A stretch of DNA of 64,000 nt from Posidonia oceanica. Its lineage: Eukaryota > Streptophyta > Magnoliopsida > Alismatales > Posidoniaceae. The notes under the pieces were generated by a model. That model did not search any database. It saw only the letters and a list, made by a program, of their open reading frames with translations, and was not told the origin of the DNA. Every line of letters starts with the position of its first letter. Positions within the stretch are counted from its first letter, which is position 1. The translations under genes were made by a program, and so were the position numbers. The stretch lies in NCBI GenBank assembly GCA_037176725.1, contig JAZBRS010000077.1, forward strand, positions 4,464,001-4,528,000, read 5' to 3'. Shown here piece after piece: positions 43,101 to 54,719 of the stretch.

Positions 43101-45238
43101 ATTGGTCATTTGCATCCAGGCCCTTGTGTTTACTTTATTTGCATTTTAATCCTCTATTGGTTGATCAGGTCATTTAATTTGCATTTATTATCTTATTACA
43201 TTGCATAAAAGTACTACAGGTTTCCATTATTGCATCTTAGTCCTCAGACCATGCATTCATTCATTTAATTCACATGTTTACCTTGCTGCATTGCATGTTA
43301 GCCCCTGTACTTACTTTATTTGCATATCAGTCCTTCATAGTTCATGCATTTCATTTAATCAGCATTTAAAACTATATTGCATTACAGAAAAACCCATAAA
43401 AATAGTTTAATTGCACATCAGTCTTCCACAGTTCATGCATTTCATTTAAATCAGCATTTAAACTATATTGCATTACAGAAAACCCCATAAAAATAGTTTA
43501 ACTACACATCAGTCCTCCACAGTTCATGCATTTCATTTAAATCAGCATTTAAACTATATTGCATTAATCAAAAGCCCAGAAGCATGCTTTAATTGCATTT
43601 CAGTCTTCAGTTCAATCATTCATCATTTAAATCATGTTTTAAACCTTATTGCATTACTGAAAAACCCAAAAATACATCTTATTTGCATCTTAGTCCTGTT
43701 CAGTTGTTAGATTTCATTTAATCTGCATTTAAAACCTTATTGCATTGCTAAAAAAATCAAAAAAATTTGTTTTATTTGCATTTTAGTCCTCTATGCATTT
43801 AAATGCCATGTTAGTTGCATTTTAAACTACATTGCATTGTTAAAAAGCCCTACAGTTTCCTGAAATTGCACATAAGTCCATGATTTTCAACTTTCACAAG
43901 TTGGCATGCTTTCTTTGCATTGCATTTAGGTCCTACAAGTTTTTAAAGCTGCATTTAGGTCCTTTTCTTCCATTTTTGCATGCATTCATCCTAATTAACA
44001 TCGCATTCAGTCATGCATCATTACATTAGCATTCATGCATGCATTAGACCTGTCTTGCACCCATGTAGGGACATTTTGCACATAAGATCCTGTAGTTTTT
44101 CTAAATTACACTTAGGTCCCTGCATTGCATTTCTGCATGCATTTGCATTCCCATATCATCAGTCATTGCACTCCTGTATTCATTCAAGCATTTTTATCAC
44201 TTTTGCATGCATACATCCTGTTCTGCACACCCTTAGGGACTATTTACACTTAGATCCCTACCTTTTCTGGCCCTTGAGTCCTCTGACTTGAAAACTGAAT
44301 AACTTTTGATTGGACTGTTGGATTTCCACGATCTGACTATTCAGGTCTTCCTGGTTGAATGATCTTCCATTCTAACCAAAGTTATCTCAGATCAGGCCTC
44401 AGATTCTCAAGATAAGTCCATCTAAAGCACAACACATCATTCATTTGCATTGCATGCACCGTTTTGCGTGTCCGCATTCCTTTTCACTTGCTGTTGCACC
44501 GTTTTACGTGCCTACTTTCGTTTCTCACACCGTTTTGCATGTTTGCCCATGTTTTCCTTTGCATGTCACTTGCATGTGTATGGTTTTACCGTTGTTTTGT
44601 TTTATCGCCTGCATTTGCATTTAGGGCAATGATGCTTACTGCCTGGAGTTCTTATGGATTAGGGTTCGCCCGGTTCGGAACACAAACAGCGCTGTTAAGC
44701 ACTTAGATTGCACGTTTAATTCCTTGCCTGCATTCTATCACTTAGAACACACATTTGAGCATCTAATTAGGCATTCATGGCACTTAGGCATTCAAAGTAT
44801 GCATTTCCCTGCGTATGCGAGCGTTAGCCTAGAAAGACCAATTCTCAGGTGTGTCGAGGGTGCCTAACACCTTCCCTGCACGTAACAGGAGTCCTTGCCC
44901 TTTCTCATGGCCCGTAATGACCATATTGCCCTCATCCTAGGCACGAGTCACATCATTGCATCTCATTTCATTTGCATTGCATCGCATTGCAACTTTGGCT
45001 TGGTTTTGCGTGTTTATTCACGCATTTCCCCAGTTTTCCTTCTCTCTCGACTTAATAGACACGATAGCAACTCTGATTTGTCTTATCTTTTCTTTTTCTT
45101 GCTCTTTTTTCCCCTTTTTGGTGTTTTCGAGTCAAGTCTTCCTTCTCGGATACACCCGCTAATAGTGAACCTAATTCTGATTGGTGCACGCGAGCTTTGG
45201 CATCGTGCATGGACGATCCGAACACCAGGATTACTACA
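40101..45238 (+). repeat. Element A 3' LTR (about 5.1 kb)
   Basis: It starts TGTTGACACTCC and ends GGATTACTACA. The zoning matches B: telobox-rich start (40150-40450), long A-rich zone (40560-41300), T/C zone, GC-rich zone (41960-42650), T-rich zone with TTGCATTT/AGTCC repeats (42780-44260) and conserved end (44626-45238). It is well diverged from B's LTR, so A is an older, separate subfamily. The opening resembles D's LTR in the GTGGATCTCTCTCTGGTGGC part. Confidence 0.9.
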
Positions 45239-47560
45239 CAGACCAGCGAGTCTATCAAGCAAGAGAGGTGGTGACAAGTGGGATGACTTGTAACCACGAA
45301 TGCAACGGGAATACCATACCCAAGGGTGTGGCAAAGGTCTGTAGACGCTCCCGTAACAGTTGGGGATGTTAGCCTGGATGCTGATGGAGATGTGATACCA
45401 GAGGGCGGCCAAATAAAGATGCCCCTAGTATCGATGGAGATACCAAGGGATAGCTGAAGCGCCTTTGGCATCGAAATGCAGAGTGGAGACAAAACTAACA
45501 AGTTTGCCAACCGAGTAGTTAGGGGTACCAGCCCGGATGTAGTGAGATGGATGTAAAGACTCACCGTGCGAGGTGCAATGCCGGTGGGGGATGCGATGGA
45601 ATAATGAATGCAAGGTGATAAGTTGACGGACTTATCGTCGAGTAGTTAGGGCTGCCAGCCCGATGGGATGAGGGGGACGATACCACAGGGTAGCAAAAGA
45701 GATGCCCCTAGTATCAGGATGATACCAGGGGACAGCCAAAGCGCCCCTAGCACTGAAATGCAAAGGATGGATGAATGAACGGATGTGAGATGATAGGTTG
45801 ACGGACCCATCGCCGTGCAGTTAGGGGTGCCAGCCTGAATGCAAGAAATGATAGAATGATGCAGAGAGAAGACAGGAAACCCCCCGTGGTGGGTGTGCAA
45901 TGGTCTCAATGCGGGCATGCGATGCAACATCACAGAGCGACAAGCAAGGGACATGCCGGTCATCACGGACCTACCCAACGCGGTGGGCGGCAAAATTTGA
46001 AAAGTACAGAGCCTCTGAGCGAGGTCAGGCAAAAAGTGCTCGTCCTTGGCTCTGGTTTTCGAAAACAGGGAGAAGGGAAGATGAGTTATTACAGCATGCA
46101 TGTTTTGGTGGCTTTGGACACAAAAGTAGCTGACGCCAAGAGGGTGCTTCTGCACTTTCTGACTCAGGAGACTCAATCTTCGAGCAACGCCATGCCGAGT
46201 TGTGGTCGGTGGCTCTTTTTCTCACTCTTGGCTTGAGATGAGGCCTCAGCTTCACAGAGTATAGCCTTTGGCTGCATGCAGGTAGCAGAAGCATTGGATG
46301 TATCTTCACAGCCTCCGTCTCAATTCCTTAGGGACCAACTACCGCTTTTGACACTCACAAAATGATATTTCTTTTCCCCTCGTGAGTAACTGGAGTTGTA
46401 TCTAGCCTGGAGGTAAAGTTGTCTGCATAAGGGATTGGAGCGTGCCGCTGCACTTGGAGGGTGGGACCAGGTCCTCCTGATAAGGTATCCCATGCATTTG
46501 CCAGTGTGGCACTTGAAGTTGATAACTGAGGGGGCTTCGACGCTCGTCCAAGTCACTCCTCTCGTGGGTGCCTTCTTTCTTTATCTTCTTTCTTCATTTT
46601 TCTTTTGTGCCCTGCATGCATATCATGTTATCATATTCTTTTGCTCACATGATCTCTATTCTTTTGGATATGCATGTCTTCGCCCTCTTGGGGTAGCAGT
46701 CCCAGGTGAGGTGTTGAGAGTTCGACTGATCGGCGTACACCTTCAGCCTCTGGCTATGCTCTGCTCTGCTTTGGTCCTCACCATGTCTGGTGGACTCTCT
46801 TGATAAGGTGGATCTCACTTCTGGGAGTTTTGAACTCAGCGTGACGTTTTGTTCTGCTCTCAGCCTCACTATGTAGCCACTTGCAAGAGATGGTGCTGCT
46901 CGGGTGAGACCTGTCTAAGATTTCACTGCTTGACACCCTCTCGGCGTTGCTTGTTTGTCTAAAACTGGGTTTCTGATTATGCAAATGTTTGTGGGTTTTG
47001 TATATTTTAGAAAAGGAAGGGACAAGCATGCTTTTCGATTTTTTGCATTGGTTTGTATTTTTATGGTTTTTGGTTTAAGAAAACATAAAAAGGGAAAACC
47101 AGTAGTAAGGCGAGAAAATATTTTTGCGTTTTTTGATTTTCTTGATTTTTTTGGTGCTTTTGTCTATTATAGGATGCAAGAAATGACATGTATGATGATA
47201 GATATGAGGTGATATGTACAGGAAGGTGATAAGTTGACGGACTTATCGCTGAATAGTTAGGGATATTAGCCTGAGGGTGGCGAAGGGCGGGCATATCGAA
47301 ACAGAAGGTGCGGTAGAGGTCCAGGGATGCTCCCACGACAGTTGGGGATGTCAGCCCAAGGGTGATAGGTTAACAGACCTATCGCCAAGCAGTTAGGGCT
47401 GCCAGCCCGAATGCAGAATGAATGCAAGAGGCAGAAAGGGATGCATTTTTTTTTTAATGGGTTTTGTTGATTTTATGCTTTTTATGATTTTCAAGCAAGG
47501 TGAGAAAACACAAAAACAAACAAAACGAAAAGAAAAGGCAATGCAGGAATTAAAAGAGAG
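45239..47560 (-). repeat. Element E accessory repeat region
   Basis: Reverse complements of T1-like units occur at 45520-45600, 45650-45860 and 47225-47410, with GGGCTGGCAGCCC and GATAGGT/ACCTATC hairpins. At 45705-45715 and 45721-45731 lies the CCCCTAGTATC / GATACCAGGGG hairpin. About 46030-46950 does not match the B or A accessory regions by eye. It has only small open frames, so I cannot say whether it is an older part of E or a separate insertion. No DUF7745-like gene is found. Confidence 0.75.
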
Positions 47561-47565
47561 GTAAG

Positions 47566-47574
47566 AAGGACTTA
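47566..47574 (-). promoter_or_regulatory. Possible 5' splice site after E gag
   Basis: On the minus strand CAG/GTAAGT occurs just past the last open codons of the gag region, a perfect match to the plant donor consensus. Ogre-type elements are known to use introns, but nothing else proves use here. Confidence 0.3.
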
Positions 47575-47789
47575 CCTGTCAGCAACCTCGAGAGGGAGGT
47601 GCTGGGATCGCTCCTACGCTGCTGATGCTATCGGCGAGGTCCACGATTGGCAGTGCGGGGAGCACTAGGGCTACTGGAGCTGCTGACAGCAGTGCAGGGA
47701 GCACTGGAGCTGCAAAAGTTGCAGGAGGAGCTAACCTGGATGACGCTGCGACTGGGCTTGCTGTCGACGCTGCCGTTGCATCTCCGAGT

Positions 47790-50051
47790 GTCCCTCGGAC
47801 AAGACAGGAAAGGCAGGAAGAGGGGATCACGCTGATGGGATTAGAAGGATCCATTGGGGCAGAGCAGGACTCAGAAAAGTTTGGTGTAGACCCCTGAGGT
47901 TCCAGCAGCTGCGAAGCCTGCAGGCTCGGAAGAGGAAGGGTCGGGTACACTAGGGTGTGCGAGTGCAAGTGCAAGTGTATGTGTATGTGTATGTGCAGGC
48001 TCCTGCTCGTCAACGCTGATGATCCTGTGATCAATCAGGTGCTGAACAACGTTCCAAAGAGTGAGGCAGTCATCCGTCGAGTGCCTAGTGGCCCGATGGA
48101 AACTGCAGAACTGATCTATATCATGCCACTACGGAGGGGGATTTGGTGACGGACGAACAGCTAGGAGTCTCAAGAGCGACTCATCTTGAGGGAAGATGAC
48201 GCTCAGTGGTTTGGGGAGAGGCGTGTAATCACACTCAGCCCGACGAGGTCGTCTTTGCCTAGGGTGGAGTCCTTGCCAAGCGAGTGCGATGTGATGCACG
48301 GGCTCGACAGTGGTAGTGTGTGTGGTGGGTGCATAGTTAGGTGCATGCTCTAGCAGAAAAGGGTCTGGCTGACTCTCTGCATGGGCAGGCTCTTTGGGAG
48401 GATCGATGCATGCTTCAGTGTACTGCGCGGAGTAACCGAGAGCGGAGTTGTTGTTGTTGTTGCTGCTATGGCGATTGCTGGAGGTGTTGGCCTGCCTAGC
48501 CAATGCAGAAAGTGCGGGGAAATGCCCACTTTGCAGTGAGCTTTCCACGTGGGCGCCAGCCCTAACCAGCGATGCAAAGCTAGTGTTGTGCTGAATGCAA
48601 AGTAGAGTCCCAGTTGCTGGCAGCGTCCCTTTGATGATCATTTCGATAGAATCCTCCTCGGAGGGTCTATCTTTGACCTGGGTGGCTAAAGAGCACCAGC
48701 GACCGATATACTCCCTGAATGGCTCTTGGGGCCTCTGCCAGATGGCGACGAGATCCTCCCTCTTGGGGATCAAGTCGAGGTTGAATGCATACTGCTCAAG
48801 AAAGGCCTGAGAAATATCAGTCCAAGTCTGAACCGCAGCCATGTCAAGGGAAGTGAACCACTTGAGCGCAGGGCTGGTCAAGCTCTTCTGAAACAGGCGG
48901 ATAAGGAGCCTTTTGTCAGCCTAGAGCTGAGTAAGGTCCCCACAGTATGCCTTTAGATGTGAGATGGGACAGCCTCTACCATTGTATTTATCAAAGTTTG
49001 GGATGCGAAACTTCGAAGGGAGTGCTGCCTTAGGAAAGAGATAGAGGTCGCGAAACTAGTAAGGCTGGTGGTCCTTGCCCTGCACTAGACGTAGTGCTTT
49101 CTCCAAAACGGCGAACCTGTTGTCGTCAAATACTGGAGCTGCTGCCAAAGGAGGTAGTGCAGCAGGGGCAGGGGCCACATACGCCGAAAAGGACACATCG
49201 AGGTGCTCCTCTGGGTCCACCATCGCATCGCCTGGTGGCGTGACGTGATGGCCAGCGTATCTGTGCATGCGTGCAGTGTAGGCAGAAAAGTATGCTGGAG
49301 TCTGAACCTGATGCAAGGGGGTGGATAGGTAATATGCTATGCAGTGCATGGTGTAGAGTGTTGGAGCAACAATTGTTGCACAAGCGTGGGGTCGGGCAGC
49401 GAGCCAGTGGGATACTATGCTCCAACCAGCCCGAAGGACTGATCACCAAATGGCAGAGGTGCATGCAGTGCATAGTGTTGTGCAGAAGTAGGAGGCAGAT
49501 GCCACTCCCTCATCAGCGGAGTAGTGTGTAATTGGGGCGATGGTCTGGGCAGGGGTGCAATATGTGCAGGTGCAGGCTGCAGAAGAACCTCAGGGGCAGT
49601 AGGAACACAAGAGGAGCGAATAGATAGAGCCATGCCCTGCAATGTCTGGGCAATCTCCATCAGGTGTCGATATCGCACTTCAAAAGACCCGTGAGTGGGA
49701 ATGCTGAGTTGCAAGATCGGCCAGGGGGTAGACTTAGGAGGTCGGGAACCTATGGCAAAGGTCGCCGCAGCAGCATGGATGTCAGGAGCGACATAGCCCT
49801 GGGACGGAGGGGTCAGAGGCGCCTTCGGAGCGCGAGGGGTGGTCATCAAGACAAGCTTGGTGACCGGATCCAGAGGGGTGCAGGTCTGCCAATGCCCTAC
49901 AGCATACTGGGGTGCCCTAGACACCTAAGGATGGAATCCTGGTGTTACAACGGGCACAGAGTGAGTGGAGGCGAAAGCTGGAGGGACCCAAGTGGTAAAC
50001 CCCCCCCCCCGAATCAATAGAAAAGCGGAGCTCACCGGCAAACTGGGCCAT
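47790..50051 (-). pseudogene. Element E gag, broken
   Basis: On the minus strand an ATG (MAQFAGEL) at 50051 matches the starts of B and D gag. The conserved core (LKWFTSLDM, AFLEQYAFNL, EYIGRW) is open at 48881-48129. A zinc knuckle of the Gag type with CSFHRATRHSTDDC lies at about 48065-48105. Breaks include a nine- or ten-base C run near 50000 with a shifted frame, a TAG near 49925, a stop near 49412 and another frame change near 47990. The Asn-rich run and HLLG-type tail are reduced. After the tail (TSGVYTKLF) similarity ends without entering pol. Confidence 0.88.
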
Positions 50052-51504
50052 CGCTGACCGAGTCTGATTGAGGGAAGGCCGCGACAAGAGAGTAAAGATG
50101 CAAGACCTAAAGGGGAGCTACTGCCATAAGCGACGAATAGCTCAGAGACAGAGGAGAGACGCACAGGGTCCTGGCAGCGGATCCCGCACCTAGCTGTAAA
50201 AACAGCAGAGATGTTAAAAGTTGGATGCAAAAAAAGTTTGTTAGAGGTGGCATGAATGGCATGCATGCAAATGAATGCCCTAATATGCGCTCTCTCACCA
50301 TGCATGTCCTGAGTAGATGACCTACTAGGATGCATTCATGGGTAATGGGATTTATTGACTCCAGGTCAGAAAGTAAGGCTCCTGTCTAGACCCTGGCCCA
50401 AAGCTCAGGTATAATGGGTGGTGCGGTAGTGTCCTTGACCCTGCCTAAGCATGGGCTGTACTCGCTAGTAGCACCGACACGACCCCAGACAAGGGGGATA
50501 GACCGACCTACTCGCCTTATGCCAAAGCAGCTGAACGAGAGACCGGAACTATCCTTCTCAGACTAAGTGGGTGGACTCAAGGATGAGAAGATGCATACTT
50601 TCTAAAATGATCAGACATGTGATATGCATTAGAGTATTTTACTTGCGTTTTATTAACCATGGAGGGAAATTGCAAGTTTAGCTCTAGTTGTGCTCGAATG
50701 TTAAATGTTGGCTTTATTGTTGCTTTTAAATTAAGCCAAAAGGGAGCAAACAAGTTTCTAATATCTTAAACATGGCAAAAGCATGAAGGGGAAAGAAACA
50801 AAAAGCCATGGCATGCAGACAATCACGCAACAAGGCAAAAGGCATGTGCATGGCATGTGCATGTGTATGTGGACATGATAGTGGAAAAAGAAACACTTAG
50901 CATGTCAAAAGGCAGGTATGGCATGGCATGTGCATGTGCAGTGGCATAGCAAGGGTGTAAAATGAAGCAATTACCATTCAAAAGGCATGTATTATTGTGC
51001 CAAACAAGTATTTAGGCATGCATAATGCAAGAAATAAAGCAAGGATAGGCAAATGAATAAAGAATGTAAAGACAGAGCAGGTAATAAAGCATGTAAGTGC
51101 AAAGCAAGCAAATAAAGCATGTCAAGGCTAGGCAAGCAAAGAATACAAGGTCAAAGCGGCTAGAAAGCCAAAGCGAAAAGCCAGAGGCAGATTTCTTCAG
51201 TGGGGTTGCTGCTGTCCCGTGACCGTTTCCCGCGCTCGATCACGACGAGTCTCGCACGTTGCCAAAGCTCACGGTGCAATCGTGCCGTGAGAGAGAGAGG
51301 AAAGGTTGCAATCAGCGGTGAATCTGGGGAGAAAAGTCGACTCGAAAAAAACCAGGAAAGCGCGAAGAAAAGCGAATAAGCAGGCAAGCAAGCAAGTAAA
51401 GCAAAGGGCATAAGGCAAGCAAAAGCAAGGCAAAGGGCATAAGGCAAACAAATGTGAAACCCAAGCAAGCGAGAAAAGCCAAATACGAAAGCTAGAGTCT
51501 AGTA
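50052..51504 (-). other. Element E leader
   Basis: It holds the reverse complement of the conserved leader block of B and D (about 50340-50600) and a TTTTTACAG acceptor-like string near 50195. About 50640-51170 is A-rich on the plus strand with recurrent GCATG. No gene is seen. Confidence 0.65.
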
Positions 51505-51522
51505 TCCCCAGCGGAGTCGCCA
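51505..51522 (-). promoter_or_regulatory. Element E primer-binding site
   Basis: On the minus strand TGGCGACTCCGCTGGGGA begins one base after an LTR end reading GGGATCGCTACA. It is identical to the primer site of D. Confidence 0.88.
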
Positions 51523-51523
51523 C

Positions 51524-54113
51524 TGTAGCGATCCCGTGAGTTTCGCGATCGTCCATGGACGCTGCCAGAGCTCACATGCACCGATCGGAAATCAGGTTCA
51601 CTATTAGTGGGTGATCCGAGGAGGAAACTCAACTCAAAACACCAATAACAGGGGCAAAAAGGCAAAGGGAAAGAAGAAAGAAAAGATAAGACAAATCAGA
51701 GTCGCCACCGTGTCTATTAAGTCGAGAGACAAGGAAAATCAGGGAAATGCGTGAATAAACACACAAAACCAAGCAAAAGTTGCAATGCGGTGCAATGCAA
51801 TGAAATGAGATGCAATGATGTGACTCGTGCTTAGGATAAGGGCAATATGGTCATTACGGGACATGAGAAAGGATAAGGACTCCTGTTACATGTGGGGAAG
51901 GTGTTAGGCACCCCCAACACGCTCGAGAATCGGTCTTTCTAGGCTTACGCTCGCATACGTAAGGAAATGCATACTTTGAATGCCTAAGTGCCATGAATGC
52001 CTACTAAATGATGTGCCTGAGTGCTTAAGTGCTAGATATGCTGTGATTACATGCCAAAGTGTGCATTCTAAATGATGTGATGCACAAGGAAAGTAAACGT
52101 GCAACCTATGTGCTCAGCAGCGCTGTCTGTGTTCTGAACCGGGCGAACCCTGGTTCATGAGAACTCCAGACAGTAAGCATCACTATCCTAAATGCTATGC
52201 AGGTGGAAAATCAAAACAGCGATGGAAACCACGCAATGCAAAGTGACATGCAATGGAAATCAGGTAAAACAAGTCTGAGGCGAAAAACCACGGAAAAGTG
52301 TGCTATGCAAGGCGTAAAACAAGGAATGGGGGTCCGACAGCATGCACAGGTGTTAAAGCATGTAACGGAGCAACTAGGTGCGGAAAACAGCGACAAAAAC
52401 AAAATCGACGACTTAAAGCAGAATGCAGCAGGTTTAAAACGTTGGACGCTGATATTACCAGCGTCCAACATTGGATGCTGGAAACCTCAGCGTCCAACAC
52501 CTAGAGGTCTGATTTTTGAAGAATGATGCATGCATGCTATGATGAATGATGATCTAAATACAATACAGTGATTGAGGATGCACAAGACATGCCATGCAAT
52601 CAAAACAAGAAGCTAACAATCACAGGATCAAAGCAATCAAGCATCAGTAGCACAAATGTCAAACGGAAACGTTGAACGCTTAGTATGCTACGTCCAACGT
52701 TGGACGCAGATATACCTAGCATCCAACAAGCATGGCAGATTCAGACAGTAAAGCACACTTGAATTAAAATGCATTTAACAGGCTATGCACAGTATCCAAG
52801 GCATGGTAGTAGTGTGTGGGTGCTAATGCATGCTTAGCATAACATGATCACAAAATGATTGATTGCATTATAAGAGAAAATATGAGCTGAAAGATGACTG
52901 GGACATTGGACGCTTGAAACAGCAGCGTCCTATGTTGGACGTGCCAGGTTCCAGCATCCAACACCCTAAACTGAGATCAAGCAGAAATGCAGCTAAGATG
53001 ACATGCATTTAAAGAGGAATGAAACATGGTATTACAGCACAAGTGGATGCATGTGTGTGAGAAGTGTGTGCACAAATTCAGGCCTCAACAAGCATGTTAA
53101 TCTACTTGCAAAGAAGGAGAAAAAAGCAGCAAAAGGAATAACAGGACGTTGGACGCTGGGTGTGGTAGCATCCTATGTTGGACGCACCAGCTCCGGCGTC
53201 CTACACGTCGAGTTACCTCAGATCATGCACAGATGCTCAAATGGATTGAAAACTTAAAATTAACTAGCTAATAAGCAAGAGCATGCAACAAGGATCATAA
53301 ACTTGTATTTAACGCAAGAAATCGCTGAGTAGTTTGCTCTACCTGCCTCCTCCCTCCAGCCGCTGGAGTTCATGGCTTTTCCGGCCACCAGAGCGGCCGG
53401 AATGCCATGAAGCCTGACTGTGGAGCTTCACGAGGTTGAGGGAAGAGTGAGGAGCCGAGGTGGAGGGTGTACCTACCTATGATTGGTGTCGGAGGTGTTG
53501 CGGCGGAGGAGTGTGCGGCCGGTCGGAGTCGGCAGTGGCGGAGAGCTTGCTGGCTGGTCTAGAGGCCCGGGAAGTGTGCGAGAAGCTCCGGTGGACTCTT
53601 AGGAATGCTTCTGAATCGCACAAGGTGGCTCAGAGGCTATGGTGGCGCTCGGTTTGCTCTGAATTTCGCAGGCAAAAGTGTGGCTATTTTTCTATTGGAG
53701 GCTGATGGGTTCATGAGTTGGTTTTGCTTAGTCCAAGCCAGCCAGAGGGGTGCTAGTGGCAGGGTAAGGTGGAGAGGAGGTCGTGGGATGGCAAGAGCAT
53801 GGGATGGCAGGTCGTGGGTGGTGTCAGAGGTCAAAGGAGCAAGGGAGAGGGCGTGGGATGACAGGTTGTAGTTGCAGGGCATTGGACGTGCAGCTAGGTG
53901 CGTCCAACGTTAGACGCTGGAATGCACAGCGTCCAACGTTGGACGCTGCCTATTGTAGCGTCCAACACTCCAGAGAGGTGTTTGGTTTGTTTTTGTGGGA
54001 TTTTGGTGGATTTAGGTGTAGGTTAGGGTTTGGATGGGGTTTTGGGTTCGCCAAACCAGAATCCGAGCAAGCTTCCAAAGAAATCTATCGCTTGGTGTCA
54101 AAATGGGGTGTCA
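51524..54113 (-). repeat. Element E 5' LTR (about 2.6 kb)
   Basis: On the minus strand it opens TGACACCCCATTTTGAC and ends CGCTACA. It is half the length of the other LTRs and lacks their A-rich and TTGCATTT zones. It keeps the conserved end (51838-51965 and 52095-52195) and contains five palindromic modules not seen in the others. The first two bases of the usual TGTTGACACC opening appear changed at the contact with D. Confidence 0.78.
52439..53972 (-). repeat. Five dispersed TCCAAC/GTTGGA palindromic modules
   Basis: Modules lie at 52440-52500, 52670-52730, 52905-52965, 53146-53208 and 53880-53972. Each consists of two or more successive hairpins whose arms are variants of GTTGGACGCTG and CAGCGTCCAAC around short variable loops. 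The last has GCGTCCAACGTTGGACGC, a near-perfect palindrome. Confidence 0.88.
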
Positions 54114-54471
54114 ATAACCCATTTTTTCAATTTTTGTGCTTAATGGATCTCTCTCTGGTGGCTTCAAAACAAACCCTAGAAAACCCCCACAAAAAACTAG
54201 AAAATTAAAAACTTAGAAAATTAGAAACCTAAACCCTAGAAGACCTAGGTAGAAACCCTAAATCCCAAACCCTAAAACCAAACCCTAATAGCAAACCCTA
54301 AAGCAAACCCTAAAAGCAAACCCCAAACCAAAATAAAACTCCAAAACAAAACTTTAAAACTAAAACCTAAAACTAAACTTTAAAACTAAGCCCTAATCTA
54401 AAACCCTAGCAAATTCTAGGAAATCTACACCTAATCCAATCCAAAACCCTAAACCCATCCAAAACCCTAAA

Positions 54472-54483
54472 CCCTTTCAAATC
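54472..54483 (+). repeat. SINE target-site duplication, left
   Basis: CCCTTTCAAATC, repeated at 54708-54719 after the SINE poly(A). Confidence 0.88.
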
Positions 54484-54707
54484 AACCGTAATGGTTACCA
54501 AAGTGGTTGGGTCACCTCCACTACCCCCTCGTGACGCGGGTTTGAAACCCGCTCAGCGCATATTGAGTGGGATTTTCCCACTCTTTCTTGCATGGGATTA
54601 ATTTCCCTTCCGTGCAGCCCACAGGTTTCGAATCTGTGACCTGTGGGATTTCCTGAAGAAAAAATCCGTTAAGCTATAGTAGGTTAGGGTAAAAAAAAAA
54701 AAAAAAC
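54484..54707 (+). mobile_element. tRNA-derived SINE
   Basis: This is a short non-coding insertion with a tRNA-like head. GGTTACCAAAGTGG near 54493 stands where box A is expected and GGGTTTGAAACCC (54538-54550) fits box B. A second part holds TTCGAATCTGTGACC, a string typical of plant SINEs. It ends in a run of 16 A (54691-54706). Twelve-base target duplications flank it. The unrelated AAACCCTAA-rich LTR resumes on the far side. I cannot name the family without a search. Confidence 0.88.
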
Positions 54708-54719
54708 CCCTTTCAAATC
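54708..54719 (+). repeat. SINE target-site duplication, right
   Basis: CCCTTTCAAATC after the poly(A), matching 54472-54483. Confidence 0.88.

Larger units (their letters stand above)
35834..45238 (+). mobile_element. Element A, 3' portion (accessory region and 3' LTR)
   Basis: This is the continuation of element A beyond the B insertion. It consists of the accessory leader, a broken accessory gene, a hairpin repeat field, a polypurine tract and the 3' LTR. It is colinear with 23167-29807 of B but shorter, mainly because it lacks the 35-bp T2 array and most T1 units. Confidence 0.93.
45239..54113 (-). mobile_element. Element E: minus-strand Tat-type element with gag but no pol
   Basis: Read on the minus strand it runs 5' LTR (54113 to 51524), PBS (51522-51505), leader, broken gag (50051 to about 47790), then directly accessory repeats to 45239, where A's LTR begins. 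No protease, RT or integrase similarity lies between gag and the repeats. Its 3' LTR is missing from the window. The simplest reading is that A inserted into E's accessory region and the rest of E lies left of the window. Confidence 0.82.

Noticed and set aside
40101..45238. A's 3' LTR as the 5' LTR of another plus-strand element
   Set aside because: No primer-binding site follows 45238; the sequence after it is minus-strand accessory repeat of E.
54170..54480. Interstitial telomere repeat
   Set aside because: CCCTAAA-like strings are irregular and mixed with other A/C-rich words; no perfect array.
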